From Chromatiales bacterium (GTDB taxonomy: Bacteria > Pseudomonadota > Gammaproteobacteria > Chromatiales > Chromatiaceae): 5,081 nucleotides of DNA. The stretch's first letter is position 1. Each line of letters starts with the position of its first letter. Both the position numbers and the translations under genes were made by a program. Positions 4,174-5,081 of the stretch are shown here, piece by piece. The stretch is from the NCBI GenBank assembly GCA_024762485.1, contig JANTHH010000191.1, positions 1 through 5,081 on the forward strand. Reading direction: 5' to 3'. The notes beneath the pieces are model-generated. The model ran no database searches. It was not told the DNA's origin and saw only the letters and a program-made list of their open reading frames with translations.

Positions 4174-5081
4174 CTGGCTGCTGCTCGCCGTGCTGCTGCC
4201 GGCCACCACCCATGCGGTTTGGCTGGAGCGGACAGCGGCCATCATGGGGACGCGGATCAAGGTCGAACTCAATGCCCCGGATGAGGGCACGGGTGCCAAG
4301 GCGATCGACGCCGTCCTCGGAGAATTTCATCGCATCGACCGGCTGATGAGCCCCTACCAGGAACGCAGCGAGCTGGCCCGGGTCAATCGCGAGGCCTCAC
4401 AAGCTCCGGTCAAGGTCTCCAGCGAATTCTTCCGCCTGCTGCAGAGATCACTCGAATTCTCCCGCCTGACCCAGGGTGCATTCGACATCACCTTCGCATC
4501 CGTTGGTCACCACTACGATTACCGCAAGGGGATCGCGCCCTCGGATACGCAGATTGCCTCTGACCTGCCGAAGATTGATTACCGGCACATCGTGCTGGAC
4601 CCTGACAGGCAGACCGTGTTCTTCAGCCAGAAAGGCGTCCGCATAGACCTGGGGGGCATCGCAAAGGGCTATGCGGTGGACCGTGCCATCGGGCTGCTGC
4701 AGTCCCGGGGTATCGAACAGGCGCTGGTCAGTGCCGGCGGTGACAGCCGTATCCTCGGAGATCACGACGGCCGGCCATGGAATATCGGTATCCGCGCACC
4801 AAGAGACCGCCACGCCCTGGTGGCCGTGCTGCCCCTGAACGACAGTGCCGTCTCCACCTCGGGTGACTATGAACGCTTTTTCGAGGCCGGTGGCATCCGC
4901 CATCATCACATCATCAGTCCGAAAACCGGACGTTCAGCGGGCGCTGTCCAGAGTGTGACCATCATCGGCCCGGACGCCACAAGCACCGATGCCCTGTCCA
5001 CCAGTGTCTTCGTCATGGGACCGGCAGCCGGGCTTGAGCTGATCGACAGGCTGGAAAAATTCGAGGCCATCATCATCGACC
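4151..5081 (+). CDS. apbE: ApbE, periplasmic FAD:protein FMN transferase (3' end outside window)
   Basis: 310 codons are visible with no stop, and the family is usually about 330-350 residues, so little is missing. The enzyme transfers FMN from FAD to a Thr/Ser of periplasmic or membrane flavoproteins such as NqrB/NqrC and RnfD/RnfG, using Mg2+. It has a Sec signal peptide, MAGFRHVCWLLLAVLLPATTHA, with cleavage after A22. Cys8 is not in a lipobox. Family motifs in order are IMGTRIKVEL (31-40), QGAFDITFASVG (108-119), RIDLGGIAKGYAVDRA (164-179, flavin binding), ALVSAGGD (191-198), AVSTSGDYERFF (233-244), HHIISPKTG (252-260, where many members have Asp in place of Ser256) and TDALSTSVFVMG (279-290, with metal-binding Asp280). 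GTG 4151 is the first possible start after the upstream in-frame TGA (4142-4144) and the only one that gives a full signal peptide. No target flavoprotein is in view. Confidence 0.95.
   Translation, partial: MAGFRHVCWLLLAVLLPATTHAVWLERTAAIMGTRIKVELNAPDEGTGAKAIDAVLGEFHRIDRLMSPYQERSELARVNREASQAPVKVSSEFFRLLQRSLEFSRLTQGAFDITFASVGHHYDYRKGIAPSDTQIASDLPKIDYRHIVLDPDRQTVFFSQKGVRIDLGGIAKGYAVDRAIGLLQSRGIEQALVSAGGDSRILGDHDGRPWNIGIRAPRDRHALVAVLPLNDSAVSTSGDYERFFEAGGIRHHHIISPKTGRSAGAVQSVTIIGPDATSTDALSTSVFVMGPAAGLELIDRLEKFEAIIID

Noticed and set aside
4448..4909. Antisense open frame opposite the ApbE region
   Set aside because: The + strand frame carries the full series of ApbE motifs from 4151 to the window end, so the antisense frame is a shadow.

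Overview
The window is about 62% G+C by eye, and every gene I can support lies on the + strand, packed head to tail with overlapping or nearly touching ends. Protein style and gene order point to a gammaproteobacterium, plausibly an environmental, respiratory or sulfur-oxidising type. That placement is inference from protein resemblance only. No rRNA, tRNA, mobile element or CRISPR array is visible.

Layout. (1) 1-495: the C-terminal end of a TPR-type protein, cut by the window edge. (2) 482-1114: a TPR lipoprotein with a lipobox at Cys22. (3) 1116-1430: a small exported protein of about 69 mature residues with an LYVVPW motif. (4) 1431-1507: a non-coding leader very rich in A and C, ending in a good Shine-Dalgarno (SD) sequence. 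(5) 1508-2158: a MotA/TolQ/ExbB-family channel protein. (6) 2155-2670 and 2670-3182: two different ExbD/TolR-family proteins. (7) 3179-4144: a TonB-like protein with one N-terminal membrane anchor, a Lys/Pro stalk and an AgmX/PglI-type C-terminal domain. (8) 4151 to the window end: ApbE, a periplasmic FAD:protein FMN transferase, incomplete at its C terminus and starting with GTG inside a strong predicted hairpin.

How it may work together. ExbB plus two ExbD proteins plus a TonB-like arm is the architecture of a proton-motive-force-driven inner-membrane motor that pushes or pulls something in the periplasm or outer membrane. The TPR lipoprotein, the other TPR protein and the small exported protein are likely cell-envelope partners. 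The set resembles the AglR/AglS/AglX plus AgmX/PglI and TPR components of Myxococcus gliding and envelope machinery more than a classical iron-uptake TonB system, and no TonB-dependent receptor is in view. Its job in non-gliding Proteobacteria is, to my knowledge, not settled.

The most notable details are substitutions at classical ion-path positions. The first ExbD has Asn where the essential membrane Asp normally sits, while the second keeps Asp. The ExbB protein has Val where E. coli ExbB has Glu176. The motor may therefore be built around an asymmetric ExbD pair. ApbE at the end of the operon suggests a link, functional or merely by co-transcription, to flavinylated periplasmic electron-transfer proteins outside the window.
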